A DNA stretch of 64,000 nt from Weissella confusa (GTDB lineage: Bacteria; Bacillota; Bacilli; Lactobacillales; Lactobacillaceae). Below the pieces are notes generated by a model, which worked only from the letters and a program-made list of their open reading frames with translations, had not been told where the DNA came from and searched no databases. The stretch is from positions 155,648 through 219,647 of the forward strand of contig JQAY01000001.1 of assembly GCA_001436895.1 (NCBI GenBank), read 5' to 3'. Of the stretch, positions 39,878-48,392 are shown one piece after another (the first letter of the stretch is position 1; each line of letters opens with the position of its first letter). The position numbers and the translations under genes are program-made.

Positions 39878-39906
39878 CCCGTCCCGAGTATTCGCGGCGG
39901 GTTTTT
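39878..39906 (+). terminator. Terminator right after the ABC operon start
   Basis: CCCGTC (39878-39883) pairs with GGCGGG (39896-39901), with an inner CGA/TCG pair and a T-run. It lies only about 5 nt after the predicted transcription start (near 39873), so most transcripts may end as a tiny RNA. Confidence 0.75.
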
Positions 39907-39960
39907 ATTTATAGAGAGATAATTTAAATTGAGAGAATTATCAAATAGGAGGCAACCCAA

Positions 39961-40695
39961 ATGTCGATGATCGAATTTAAGGACGTCGAGAAGTACTATG
40001 GAGATTTCCATGCTTTGAAGGATATCAACCTTAAAGTTGAAGCTGGTGAGACTGTTGTTTTGCTTGGTCCCTCAGGATCAGGTAAGTCAACTTTGATTCG
40101 TACCGTGAATGGTTTGGAACCAGTTCAAGAAGGACAATTGATTGTTAACGGTCAAGATTTGGCCAATCCCAAGACGGATATGAATCGTACGCGTAAGAAC
40201 GTTGGAATGGTGTTCCAACACTTCAATTTGTACGCTAACAAGACGGTGCTAGAGAACATTATGTTGGCACCACGTTTGGTGTTGAAGCGCGATGAAGCAG
40301 AAAACAAGAAGATTGCAATGGAGTTGTTGGAGAAGGTTGGCTTGGCTGATAAGGCTGAGAAGATGCCTTCAACGTTGTCAGGTGGGCAACAACAACGTAT
40401 TGCGATTGCACGTTCATTGGCGATGAAGCCAAAGGCCTTGTTGTTTGACGAGCCAACGTCTGCATTGGACCCAGAAATGGTTAACGATGTATTGAAGATT
40501 ATGCGCGAAATCGCTGCTGACTCAAGCATGACGATGTTGGTTGTGACGCACGAAATGGGCTTTGCTAAGCAAGTGGCCGACCGTGTTATTTTCATGGCTG
40601 ACGGTGAAATCTTGGAAGACTCTCCAACTGAAGAGTTCTTTGAGAACCCTAAGGAACCACGCGCTCGTCAATTCTTGTCACAAATCATCCACTAG
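39961..40695 (+). CDS. glnQ: Polar amino-acid ABC transporter ATPase (GlnQ-like)
   Basis: 244-aa ATPase of the PAAT family. Walker A GPSGSGKST (35-43), Q-loop FQHFNLY, signature LSGGQQQR, Walker B LLFDEPTS and His switch VTHEM are all present. GGAGG stands before the ATG. Order in the operon: ATPase, binding protein, two permeases. The glutamine/glutamate or other polar substrate cannot be fixed from sequence. Confidence 0.92.
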   Translation: MSMIEFKDVEKYYGDFHALKDINLKVEAGETVVLLGPSGSGKSTLIRTVNGLEPVQEGQLIVNGQDLANPKTDMNRTRKNVGMVFQHFNLYANKTVLENIMLAPRLVLKRDEAENKKIAMELLEKVGLADKAEKMPSTLSGGQQQRIAIARSLAMKPKALLFDEPTSALDPEMVNDVLKIMREIAADSSMTMLVVTHEMGFAKQVADRVIFMADGEILEDSPTEEFFENPKEPRARQFLSQIIH

Positions 40696-40708
40696 GGAGG
40701 TGCGGAAT

Positions 40709-41557
40709 ATGAGTCGCAAGTTTACGCGCACATGGCGTACGGTACTTGCTACCGCAGCCATCGCACTACTAGCCGGAAGTGTTGTGACAACGACAGTTCA
40801 AGCTAGCGATAAAAAGAATGAAACGTACAACCGCATTAAGAAGACCGATAAGATGGTCTGGGGTGTTAAGGGTGACACCAAGTTGATGGGGTTGATGAAC
40901 ATTAAGACGGGAAAGCTTGAAGGCTTCGACGTGGACATGGCCAAGGAAATCACTAAGCGTGTGAACCCAAAGGCTAAGACTGAGTTGACGCAAATTACGT
41001 CAGGTACCCGTATTCCAATGTTGTTGAACGGTAATATTGACGCCATCATTGCGACGATGTCAATTACGCCAGACCGTGCCAAGGTGGTCGATTTTTCAAA
41101 GCCTTACTTTAACGCGGGTCAATCAATCTTGGTTAAGTCAGATAGTGGGATTAAAAATATCTACGATTTGAACAAGCCAGGTGCTCGTATCTTGGCGGTT
41201 GCTGGATCAACTTCTGCTGTAACGGTTAAGAAGTTTGCACCAAAGGCCAAGGTTGTCGCATTGTCAGACTATGCCACTGCGTTGACAGCCTTGAAGGCCG
41301 GCCAAGGGGATGCGTTGACGACTGACAACGGTATTCTATATGGAATGGCCGCTGGTTCAAAGTCATTGGAAGTTGTCGGTGGTCCTTTCACGAAGGAACC
41401 ATACGGTGTTGCCATGGACAAGAACAATCCTAAGTTGGTTAAGAAGGTCAATAAGGCCATCGACGAAATTAAGGAAGATGGTACATACGCTAAGCTAGCC
41501 AAGAAGTGGTTCTCTGGCGTTGAAGGTATGAACTGGAAGGAGTTGGCTAAGGAATGA
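40709..41557 (+). CDS. Amino-acid ABC substrate-binding protein without lipobox
   Basis: SBP_bac_3 protein, 282 aa. The signal peptide (residues 1-30, VLATAAIALLAGSVVTTTVQAS) ends in an AxA-like site, with no Cys, so it is not a lipoprotein. The mature part has GFDVDMAKEI and VDFSKPYFNAGQSILV, typical of polar amino-acid binders. GGGAGG lies before ATG 40709; a longer frame from 40562 runs through glnQ. The stop overlaps the first permease gene. Confidence 0.9.
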   Translation: MSRKFTRTWRTVLATAAIALLAGSVVTTTVQASDKKNETYNRIKKTDKMVWGVKGDTKLMGLMNIKTGKLEGFDVDMAKEITKRVNPKAKTELTQITSGTRIPMLLNGNIDAIIATMSITPDRAKVVDFSKPYFNAGQSILVKSDSGIKNIYDLNKPGARILAVAGSTSAVTVKKFAPKAKVVALSDYATALTALKAGQGDALTTDNGILYGMAAGSKSLEVVGGPFTKEPYGVAMDKNNPKLVKKVNKAIDEIKEDGTYAKLAKKWFSGVEGMNWKELAKE

Positions 41558-42198
41558 TTTCATTATTTCAATCACACGCTAGCGACTTCTTAAGTGGATT
41601 CGGCTGGACGATTGTGTCTTCAGTGCTCGCTTTGATTGGGTCATTGGTATTAGGAACGATTTTCGCTTTGCTTGAAGTGGTTCCGAACAAGGTCGCAAAC
41701 ATTATCGGTCGTATCTATATTGAAGTCGTACGAAACATCCCATTGTTGGTTATCACGATGTTCTTCTACGTCGTTATTGCAAACATCGTTAAGATTAGTG
41801 GTTTTGCAGCCGGAACATTGGGACTAACACTTTATACGTCAGCGTTTATTGCTGAAACGGTTCGTGCCGGTATCAATGCCGTGCCAAAGGGGCAACTTGA
41901 AGGTGCCATGTCTAACGGATTATCATGGTGGCAAGGTATGCGTTATGTGGTTTTGCCACAAGCCTTTAAGTTGGTTATCCCACCACTTGGAAACCAATTT
42001 ATTAACTTGATCAAGAACTCATCAGTATTGGCCTTCGTTGCCGGTATGGATTTGATGTATCAAGCAAACATGATTTCACAAGAAACGTTTGACACATTTG
42101 GCCCATTCATTATTGTTGGTATTTTCTACCTCATTTTGACGATGCCAATGAGTTACTATATGCGTTACTTGGAAGCCAAGTTGAGTAAGGAGGGATAA
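41554..42198 (+). CDS. Amino-acid ABC permease 1
   Basis: HisMQ-type permease of 214 aa, about five TMs. The conserved cytoplasmic loop EGAMSNGLSWWQGMRYVVLPQA contains the EAA motif that contacts the ATPase. It overlaps the upstream gene as ATGA and is 2 bp from the next permease. Confidence 0.92.
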   Translation: MISLFQSHASDFLSGFGWTIVSSVLALIGSLVLGTIFALLEVVPNKVANIIGRIYIEVVRNIPLLVITMFFYVVIANIVKISGFAAGTLGLTLYTSAFIAETVRAGINAVPKGQLEGAMSNGLSWWQGMRYVVLPQAFKLVIPPLGNQFINLIKNSSVLAFVAGMDLMYQANMISQETFDTFGPFIIVGIFYLILTMPMSYYMRYLEAKLSKEG

Positions 42199-42200
42199 TC

Positions 42201-42857
42201 ATGAGCGAATTTTTGTCAGCTTTCTCATGGATCAACATCCGCTTCTTGCTGATGGGACTATGGGTAACGATTGAGGTAGCGGTTGTATCCGTTATTTTGA
42301 GTTTTATCATCGGATCAGTCCTTGGTGTTATCCGTTACGTGAAGATTCCTTATCTATCAAAGATTGTTGGTTTTATTATTGATTTGATTCGTAATTTGCC
42401 ACTTTTGTTGATTATCTTCTTTACGTACTTTGCTTTGCCAAAGATTGGTATTCACTTGGGTGTTATGACGTCTACGATTTTTGCTTTGACGATTTTCGAG
42501 TCAGCAATGTTGGCCGAAGTTATTCGTTCAGGTATCGTAGCCGTACCAAAGGGGCAACTTGAAGGAGCACTTTCAAATGGATTGAGCTTCAAGCAAGCAT
42601 TGTGGTACATCATTTTGCCACAAGCCTACAAGAAGATGATTCCACCGATTGTGTCACAATTCGTGTCATTGATTAAGGACACATCATTGGCAACGATTAT
42701 CATGTTGCCAGAAGTGACATATCGTGCACAAATTATTTATGCGCAAGAACCAAATGCGATTGTCGCAATGTTCTTTGCACTAGCTGTTTTGTACTTCGCC
42801 TTGAACTACGTCATCTCAAAGATTGGTCGTATTCTAGATCGTCGTATGGCGGCTTAA
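42201..42857 (+). CDS. Amino-acid ABC permease 2
   Basis: Second HisMQ-type permease of 218 aa, with five TMs and the EAA loop EGALSNGLSFKQALWYIILPQA. AAGGAGGG stands before the ATG. With permease 1 it forms a heterodimeric channel. A perfect terminator follows at once. Confidence 0.92.
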   Translation: MSEFLSAFSWINIRFLLMGLWVTIEVAVVSVILSFIIGSVLGVIRYVKIPYLSKIVGFIIDLIRNLPLLLIIFFTYFALPKIGIHLGVMTSTIFALTIFESAMLAEVIRSGIVAVPKGQLEGALSNGLSFKQALWYIILPQAYKKMIPPIVSQFVSLIKDTSLATIIMLPEVTYRAQIIYAQEPNAIVAMFFALAVLYFALNYVISKIGRILDRRMAA

Positions 42858-42860
42858 TCT

Positions 42861-42899
42861 AAAAGCACTACTGTTCGTTTTGAACGGTAGTGCTTTTTT
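42861..42899 (+). terminator. Terminator of the amino-acid ABC operon
   Basis: AAAAGCACTAC pairs with GTAGTGCTTTT around an inner GTTC/GAAC helix. Confidence 0.9.
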
Positions 42900-43177
42900 G
42901 TGTGGAGTTGTGCGTGGTGTTGTGCTAGCGCGCAAGTGGCGAAACAAATACCAACACAAAAATGGAGAAACATCGTTAATCATTCCCTTATAAAGGAATT
43001 TTGTGTTGGTGGGTTGTAAGTGTGCCAATAATAGTAGATGTGGCGGATGCCTCGGTTAAATAATTGTCATAAGCTTTCAACTCATGGTTGGCCGATTATT
43101 TTATGACACTTATTTAGCAACTTGCTAATTTGATAGAACTGAGACACCGCCCAATTTTACTTTTGGGAGGGCTTATC
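42900..43177. other. Gap with long inverted repeats before the DyP gene
   Basis: No ORF. Two perfect inverted repeats are seen: CCAACACAAAA (42951-42961) with TTTTGTGTTGG (42999-43009), enclosing ATTCC/GGAAT; and TGTCATAA (43065-43072) with TTATGACA (43101-43108). The second may be an operator or leader stem for the peroxidase gene. Confidence 0.5.
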
Positions 43178-44131
43178 ATGGCTGAAATGGATTATACAAA
43201 GGCACAAGACGTTTGGAAGGACGTTGGTCAAAGCGTTGAATTTGTGGTGTTGGGATTGGACCGTACAAAGCCGTTGGCAGAACTACAAGATGCCATCACG
43301 GAATTCGCTGACCGTTCACAAGCAATTAATCGTTCAATGAACGTACGTGCAGCAGATGGGAACTTGAAGACCGCAATCGGCTTTAGTTATACTGCTTGGC
43401 AAACATTGTTCCCAAACAAGCCGGTTCCAGCTGAATTAGAAGAGTTCAAGGGACTTAAGGGGCCTGAATATAGCATGCCTGGTACAGAGGGAGATATTTT
43501 CATCCACGTGCGTGCGAATGACATGTCGATTGTGTATGAGGTTGTGCGTCAATACATGACCGTTCTGCATGATGTCACGACGGTTATCGATGAAACTAAG
43601 GGCTTCCGTAATTTTGAAGGTCGCGCCATTATCGGCTTTATCGACGGTACTGAAGTGCCAAGCGCGGCTGATTCTGCTGAAGTCGCAGTCGTTGGTGATG
43701 AGGATCCTGAGTTTGTGAATGGGTCATATGCGTTTGCGCAAAAGTGGCTTCACGATATGGACTTCTGGGGACAACTAAAGACTGAAGTACAAGAGAAGGC
43801 AATTGGTCGTCACAAGTATGATGATCTTGAATTGGAAGATGAAGAAAAGTTCCACAACGCACACAACGTGAGTGCTAAGGTCGAAATTGATGGTGAAGAG
43901 CGTCAAATCGTCCGTATGAACGTGCCATTCTCAGAACCGGCCTTGAACAAGACGGGAACCTACTTTATTGGCTATTCACGTTATTGGTCAGTTACCAAGG
44001 CAATGTTGACGCAAATGGTTGAGATGTCTGATTATTTGTTGACGTTCTCACAACTTATGTCAGGGCAACTATTCTTTATCCCATCACGTGAGTTATTGGG
44101 TGACATTGCGGATGGTGAGTGGACAGAATGA
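43178..44131 (+). CDS. DyP-type haem peroxidase
   Basis: 317-aa dye-decolourising peroxidase. The GxxDG motif is present as GFIDGTEVPS, with the catalytic Asp; the proximal His is in GRHKYDD; the Arg of the distal site is in IGYSRYWS. These enzymes use H2O2 and haem, though lactic acid bacteria usually cannot make haem, so activity depends on uptake. No Tat signal is seen, so it is cytosolic. GGGAGGG stands before ATG 43178. The stop overlaps the MFS gene start as ATGA. Confidence 0.93.
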   Translation: MAEMDYTKAQDVWKDVGQSVEFVVLGLDRTKPLAELQDAITEFADRSQAINRSMNVRAADGNLKTAIGFSYTAWQTLFPNKPVPAELEEFKGLKGPEYSMPGTEGDIFIHVRANDMSIVYEVVRQYMTVLHDVTTVIDETKGFRNFEGRAIIGFIDGTEVPSAADSAEVAVVGDEDPEFVNGSYAFAQKWLHDMDFWGQLKTEVQEKAIGRHKYDDLELEDEEKFHNAHNVSAKVEIDGEERQIVRMNVPFSEPALNKTGTYFIGYSRYWSVTKAMLTQMVEMSDYLLTFSQLMSGQLFFIPSRELLGDIADGEWTE

Positions 44132-45486
44132 GTGAGACAAAACAATTAAGTAAGCGCGAACGAACGTTATTTGTTTGGATGCTGTTGCTAACCAGTTTTT
44201 CTTTCTCAATTAGTCAGTCGGCTATGACGACGATTTATCCCGTCATGGCGAGCCATTTTAGTGTACCGATTTCAATGGTGCAGTGGCTAACTACCGGTTT
44301 TATGTTGGTCATGACGGTGACGATGCCGTTGAGCCCTTGGATTTTGAACCGCGTTCCCTTCAAATGGTTCTTAGCTGGTATTCAAGCCATGTTTTTGCTG
44401 GGAACATTTATTGCGATTAACGCAACTGGGTTTGGCTGGGTGATTTTTGGACGTGTGCTTGAAGGCGCAGCAGTTGGCTTCTTATTCCCAAGTTATCAAA
44501 GTGTCATCATGTTGATTACACCAGAAGAGAATCGTGGCGCTAGCATGGGGATGGTTGGCCTGGTAATGGGCGCTGCCCTGGCTACCGGTCCGATTGTGTC
44601 CGGTATTATTAGCCAATGGTTCAATTGGCAAGGCGTCTTTGTATTCTTTGAACTGGTTATTGGTGTGCTATTTTTGGTCAATTTATTCGTTGGGCAAAAC
44701 GTCATCGTGAAGAAAGAAGTTCACTTGGATATCCCGTCATTGATTGGGCTATTCGGTTTTGCCATGGTACTATTTGGCATTCAATCCTTGGGACACACCA
44801 CTATGCCAATCAGTATGATTGCGATGATGATGATTGGCTTGGTCTTGAGCGTGTATTTTGTACACCGTCAAGGCACCATGGCACAACCAATGTTGGACTT
44901 TAAGATCTTTAAGCAAGCAGGCTTCACATTAGGGTTGCTATTAACAGGTGCATCGTACATTGGCTTGATTGTCATGACGGTGTTGATGCCGTTGTATTAT
45001 CAGAATGTACTCCACACCAGCAAATTAGTTTCTGGTTTATTGATGGTACCGCCAGCTGCTTTGATGGCCGTTATGAATCGCCGTTCAGGAAAGCTACTTG
45101 ATCAAAAGGGGCTAAAAGTTGTCATGCGCATCGGAGCTGCCAGTATTTTTATTGGTTATGCAGGATTGGCACTAACGTTCGGTTTGCATAACGCTGTATT
45201 GGCCGTTATTTTTGCCGCGTTTGGAGAAGTTGGTAATGCCTTTATGATGTTGCCAGCCACGACTTATGCAAATAACCAATTGCCTGATTATCTCATTACT
45301 CATGGTTCAGCAATGATTAGCACAGCTCGCCAATTTGCTGGGGTTGTCGGTGTTCTAGTTGCCACAACCATTGTTTCAGGATTTGGCAATGGCTTGCATA
45401 GTGCCTACATCGTCTTTGCTCTCGGCATGGCCGTGATGAGTGTAATTGTTTGGCGAATTACTGCTAGCTATCAACGAGCAAAATAG
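44128..45486 (+). CDS. MFS drug exporter, DHA2-like
   Basis: 452 aa, about 12-14 TM segments. Motif A-like regions and the antiporter motif C pattern (GAALATGPIVSGIISQ in TM5) mark a drug:H+ antiporter of the EmrB/QacA or related group. Start ATG 44128 overlaps the peroxidase stop, so the two are co-translated. The pairing suggests a joint stress response, but this is inference. No transporter substrate can be named. Confidence 0.88.
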   Translation: MSETKQLSKRERTLFVWMLLLTSFSFSISQSAMTTIYPVMASHFSVPISMVQWLTTGFMLVMTVTMPLSPWILNRVPFKWFLAGIQAMFLLGTFIAINATGFGWVIFGRVLEGAAVGFLFPSYQSVIMLITPEENRGASMGMVGLVMGAALATGPIVSGIISQWFNWQGVFVFFELVIGVLFLVNLFVGQNVIVKKEVHLDIPSLIGLFGFAMVLFGIQSLGHTTMPISMIAMMMIGLVLSVYFVHRQGTMAQPMLDFKIFKQAGFTLGLLLTGASYIGLIVMTVLMPLYYQNVLHTSKLVSGLLMVPPAALMAVMNRRSGKLLDQKGLKVVMRIGAASIFIGYAGLALTFGLHNAVLAVIFAAFGEVGNAFMMLPATTYANNQLPDYLITHGSAMISTARQFAGVVGVLVATTIVSGFGNGLHSAYIVFALGMAVMSVIVWRITASYQRAK

Positions 45487-45599
45487 ACCCAAGTGCTGCC
45501 CAATTAAATCGCCATTTTAAAGGAATTCTGCCATGTTGTCCTGCAGTTAGGTGCAGACTTAATGACAGCCATAAAAATGCATCCAACATAAAGTGGACT

Positions 45600-45697
45600 G
45601 GTCATGTCGGAGGTTTTAGACCTCCGACATGACCAAGTCGCCCTTATCAGGTGCGTCTTTGGTCTTGCGCCTGACTGAAGTCAGGGGCGTAGACCAA
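45600..45697 (+). other. Two strong hairpins before the 51-codon gene
   Basis: A perfect 15-bp stem, GGTCATGTCGGAGGT (45600-45614) with ACCTCCGACATGACC (45620-45634), lacks a T-run. A second long hairpin joins TTGGTCT (45659-45665) with AGACCAA (45691-45697), with inner TGACT/AGTCA. Neither is a normal terminator; they form the leader or upstream region of the small gene. Confidence 0.6.
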
Positions 45698-45745
45698 CAG
45701 CTGCTGTGGTAATCCATGAGATTATCGGAAAAGAGGTGAGAGGTT

Positions 45746-45901
45746 GTGGCACTTGTAGGTACTAAGGCTTGGGCAAAGCAACAACTACGTGCAAATGGTA
45801 TTCGTCTTATCGCGCGTGATAAGGGAATGATCCGCTTGCAAAACAGTAAGACACGTTCACTTTACCGTGAACTTGAATTGCGCGGTTTGCTAACCAAGTA
45901 A
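45746..45901 (+). CDS. Small basic protein of 51 aa, unknown
   Basis: A GTG-started frame (ALVGTKAWAKQQLRANGIRL...RELELRGLLTK) with GAGGTGAGAGG upstream. Codons are entirely of the local type (AAG, TTG, CGT, TCA, CAA), which is good evidence that it is translated. Strongly basic, no TM and no Cys; helical by appearance, so it could bind nucleic acid. It is flanked by hairpins on both sides. I do not recognise a family. Confidence 0.65.
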   Translation: MALVGTKAWAKQQLRANGIRLIARDKGMIRLQNSKTRSLYRELELRGLLTK

Positions 45902-46085
45902 TCTTGATTGTCCTTTAGGAAGGATAGATTACCCGACTGACGAATCGGTAAGGTAAGATAGCATTCGTAGAGATGTCAAAAGCATAATATGACAACATTA
46001 GCTAGCGGGATGGTTACGAGAAGGTTAGCTAATGTTGACGCTACAACTCCTTATGACTTGTATAAGTCAGTATGTGAACAACTCG
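45902..46085 (+). other. Structured 3' region of the 51-codon gene
   Basis: After the small gene come CAACATTAGCTA (45993-46004) with TAGCTAATGTTG (46026-46037), a perfect 12-bp stem, and GACTT/AAGTC (46055-46068), before a terminator. The structure may be a stable 3' UTR or a separate small RNA. No coding frame seen. Confidence 0.5.
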
Positions 46086-46128
46086 AAAAAGCTGAGCAGA
46101 TGGAATCCCCCGTTTGTTCAGCTTTTTT
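46086..46128 (+). terminator. Terminator before rbsR
   Basis: AAAAAGCTGAGCA pairs with TGTTCAGCTTTTT, with T-run. Confidence 0.85.
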
Positions 46129-46147
46129 GATGCATTTTTTTCGATTT

Positions 46148-46163
46148 AGTAAATGCATTTACT
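46148..46163. promoter_or_regulatory. Operator at the rbsR promoter
   Basis: AGTAAATGCATTTACT is a perfect palindrome with core GTAAA-N4-TTTAC, the same core as the operators before rbsK and nupC. A TATAAT follows at 46176-46181. It suggests autoregulation. Confidence 0.65.
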
Positions 46164-46236
46164 AGTTGAAATAGGTATAATGTTTGTAAAGATATGTATT
46201 AGAGAGTACATGGGTAATATCGTGAGGGGGATAGAC

Positions 46237-47238
46237 ATGGCAAAAAAAGCATCAATTAAAGACGTGGCGGCGTTGGCAGGCGTTTCACCAACGACTGTGT
46301 CACAAGTTATTAATAAGAAAAATGATCACTTTCCAGAGGAAACGATTGAGCGCGTCATGGATGCCGTGCGCCAATTGGGCTATGTGCCAAATCAAAGTGC
46401 CAAGAGTCTTCGAGGTGGTGGAAATCCGTTGATTGGGGTGATGGTACCAAGTTTGCGTAATCCGTTCTTTTCGGACTTAATGCAAAGTATGCAAAACCAT
46501 GCCCACAATCTAGCAGACTTGGTGTTCATTTCAGTTGATGATGATGAAATTGAACAAGGGTTGCTTAAGATGTTGGAACGCGGTGTAAATGGTCTGGTTA
46601 TTGCACGAATGCTACCGAACGCCTTGGAAGTGGATCGTTATCTGCAAAAGCAAGGCATCCCCTACGTTGTGCTAGATCAAATTAATGATAGTAACATCTC
46701 GGACCACGTTAAGACGGATGAGTTTACTGGTGGCCAGGTAGTTGCGCGCCACTTGGTAGAACTTGGCCACAAAAAAATTGCGTTGCTACATCCCGATGTG
46801 ATGACAACAAATATGTTGGAACGTATCTCGGGGTTCACTGCGGTTATTGACGAACAAGCCGACGTTGAAATTATTGAAATTGCGACGAAGCTATCAAAGC
46901 ACGGTGGGTTAGCAATTGCAAATAAGGTCGCTGCATCAGGTGCTACAGCTGCCTTTACCTTGAACGATGAAATGGGCATTGGTTTGTTACGTGGCCTTAA
47001 GAACGGCGGGGTACGCGTCCCGGAAGACATTAGTGTTATTGGCTACGACAACACTGATTATGCTGAGTTTACGGTGCCATCTCTAACGACGGTGACCCAG
47101 GCGGTTTGGCGTATGGGTCAATTAGCGTTGGACATGGTGCTAGCACGCCTTAAAGATCCAGCATTGCCAATGCAAGAAGAAATTTTAGATGTCCGCCTCA
47201 TTCAACGCGAATCAACGGCACCTGCACCAACTAAATAA
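46237..47238 (+). CDS. rbsR: LacI-family regulator of ribose genes
   Basis: 333 aa. LacI helix-turn-helix (ASIKDVAALAGVSPTTVSQVIN, residues 4-25, then hinge) and a periplasmic-binding-protein-like sensor domain (IGVMVPSLRNPFFSDLMQ to the C-terminus). GAGGGGG before ATG 46237 sets the start; a longer frame from 46153 reads through promoter sequence. It stands before rbsK-rpiA and is the natural candidate for the shared operators. Effector likely ribose or a phosphorylated form. Confidence 0.9.
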   Translation: MAKKASIKDVAALAGVSPTTVSQVINKKNDHFPEETIERVMDAVRQLGYVPNQSAKSLRGGGNPLIGVMVPSLRNPFFSDLMQSMQNHAHNLADLVFISVDDDEIEQGLLKMLERGVNGLVIARMLPNALEVDRYLQKQGIPYVVLDQINDSNISDHVKTDEFTGGQVVARHLVELGHKKIALLHPDVMTTNMLERISGFTAVIDEQADVEIIEIATKLSKHGGLAIANKVAASGATAAFTLNDEMGIGLLRGLKNGGVRVPEDISVIGYDNTDYAEFTVPSLTTVTQAVWRMGQLALDMVLARLKDPALPMQEEILDVRLIQRESTAPAPTK

Positions 47239-47247
47239 TCATGACGT

Positions 47248-47283
47248 AAAAGCCCTAGGAATCCACGTTTCTAGGGCTTTTTT
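47248..47283 (+). terminator. Terminator of rbsR
   Basis: AAAAGCCCTAG pairs with CTAGGGCTTTT, then T-run. Confidence 0.9.
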
Positions 47284-47338
47284 GTACACAAAAACGAATA
47301 TGCTTGTGATGCATTTACCAAATTCCGAGTTGAAAAGG

Positions 47339-47403
47339 TTTACATTCCACAAAAAGGGTGTATATTATTCTTTGTAAAACGATTTACAAAAACGATTTAC
47401 AAG
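47339..47403 (+). promoter_or_regulatory. rbsK promoter with tandem operator
   Basis: TTTACA (47339-47344), 18 bp, TATTAT (47363-47368). Directly downstream, 47372-47403 holds a 32-bp block made of TTGTAAAACGATTTACAA plus a second AACGATTTACAAG half. The core is GTAAA-acga-TTTAC. Its place over the start site predicts repression. The block at 54432-54463 differs by one base. Confidence 0.8.
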
Positions 47404-47446
47404 ATGAATACTTTAAAAATGATGTATAAGGGAAAAGGTGAAAGAA

Positions 47447-48382
47447 ATGAACAAGGTTGTCGTAATTGGTAGTTTGAACTTGGATATCATCCAAAATATT
47501 AAGCGTTTGCCTCTCCAAGGAGAGACCTTGCGAATTGACGAACGTAGCATGAACCTTGGTGGAAAGGGTGCTAACCAAGCAGTTGCCGCCGCTCGCCAAG
47601 GTGCAGAAGTTAGTTTTATCGGTGCAATTGGTAAGGATGAAGCTGGTCAACAATTTAAGACCCTACTAGAAGATGAGGGTATCAACGTTTCTGGTTTGCG
47701 TGAAAAGGATACAGCAACTGGATCAGCCACAATTTTGCTTGAAGAAGATGGGCACAACACAATTCTTGTGTATGGTGGAGCCAATGCTGAGTTGTCAGCT
47801 GATGACGTTGTCATGTCTGAAGCATTGATTGCCGATGCTGATTATGTGGTTGCCCAATTTGAAGTGCCTCAAGAGGCCGTTGCTAAGGGATTCTACCTTG
47901 CTAAGAAGTACGGTGTTAAGACGGTTTTGAATCCAGCGCCAGTTATGAATGCTAAGGACATTGATCCAGCTATCCTAGCATGCACGGACATCATCGTACC
48001 TAATGAGACTGAAGCAGCAGCGCTGTTGGAACGCGAGCCATCAACAAAGTATGAGGACCTACTGGCAGTTAGCGATGCGATTTCTGAATTGTCAGTGCAA
48101 GGAACTATCATCACACTTGGTGAAGATGGCGTTTACTACAACCTTGATGGAAAGAACCCCCACACGCGTCCTATCTTTAAGGTAAAGGCAGTTGATACGA
48201 CTGCTGCTGGTGACACGTTTATCGGTGCGGTAGTTTCACAATTGAAGTTGGATGCGACGAATGTTGCCGATGCAGTTGAATATGCATGTAAGGCATCTTC
48301 ACTTGCAGTTTCACGTTCTGGTGCAATCCGTTCAATCCCAACTCACTCAGAAGTTGTTCGATCATTGCACAATGAAGACTAA
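47447..48382 (+). CDS. rbsK: Ribokinase
   Basis: Phosphorylates ribose to ribose 5-phosphate. PfkB-fold with GGKGANQAVAAARQG near the N-terminus and the catalytic Asp in DTTAAGDTFIGA (anion hole). 311 aa. ATG 47447 lies after AAAGGTGAAAG. It is 10 bp before rpiA and repressed, by inference, through the operator block upstream. A ribose permease is not adjacent; ribose may come from nucleoside cleavage by the hydrolases at 55.8-57.7 kb. Confidence 0.95.
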   Translation: MNKVVVIGSLNLDIIQNIKRLPLQGETLRIDERSMNLGGKGANQAVAAARQGAEVSFIGAIGKDEAGQQFKTLLEDEGINVSGLREKDTATGSATILLEEDGHNTILVYGGANAELSADDVVMSEALIADADYVVAQFEVPQEAVAKGFYLAKKYGVKTVLNPAPVMNAKDIDPAILACTDIIVPNETEAAALLEREPSTKYEDLLAVSDAISELSVQGTIITLGEDGVYYNLDGKNPHTRPIFKVKAVDTTAAGDTFIGAVVSQLKLDATNVADAVEYACKASSLAVSRSGAIRSIPTHSEVVRSLHNED

Positions 48383-48392
48383 GGAGGACGAT

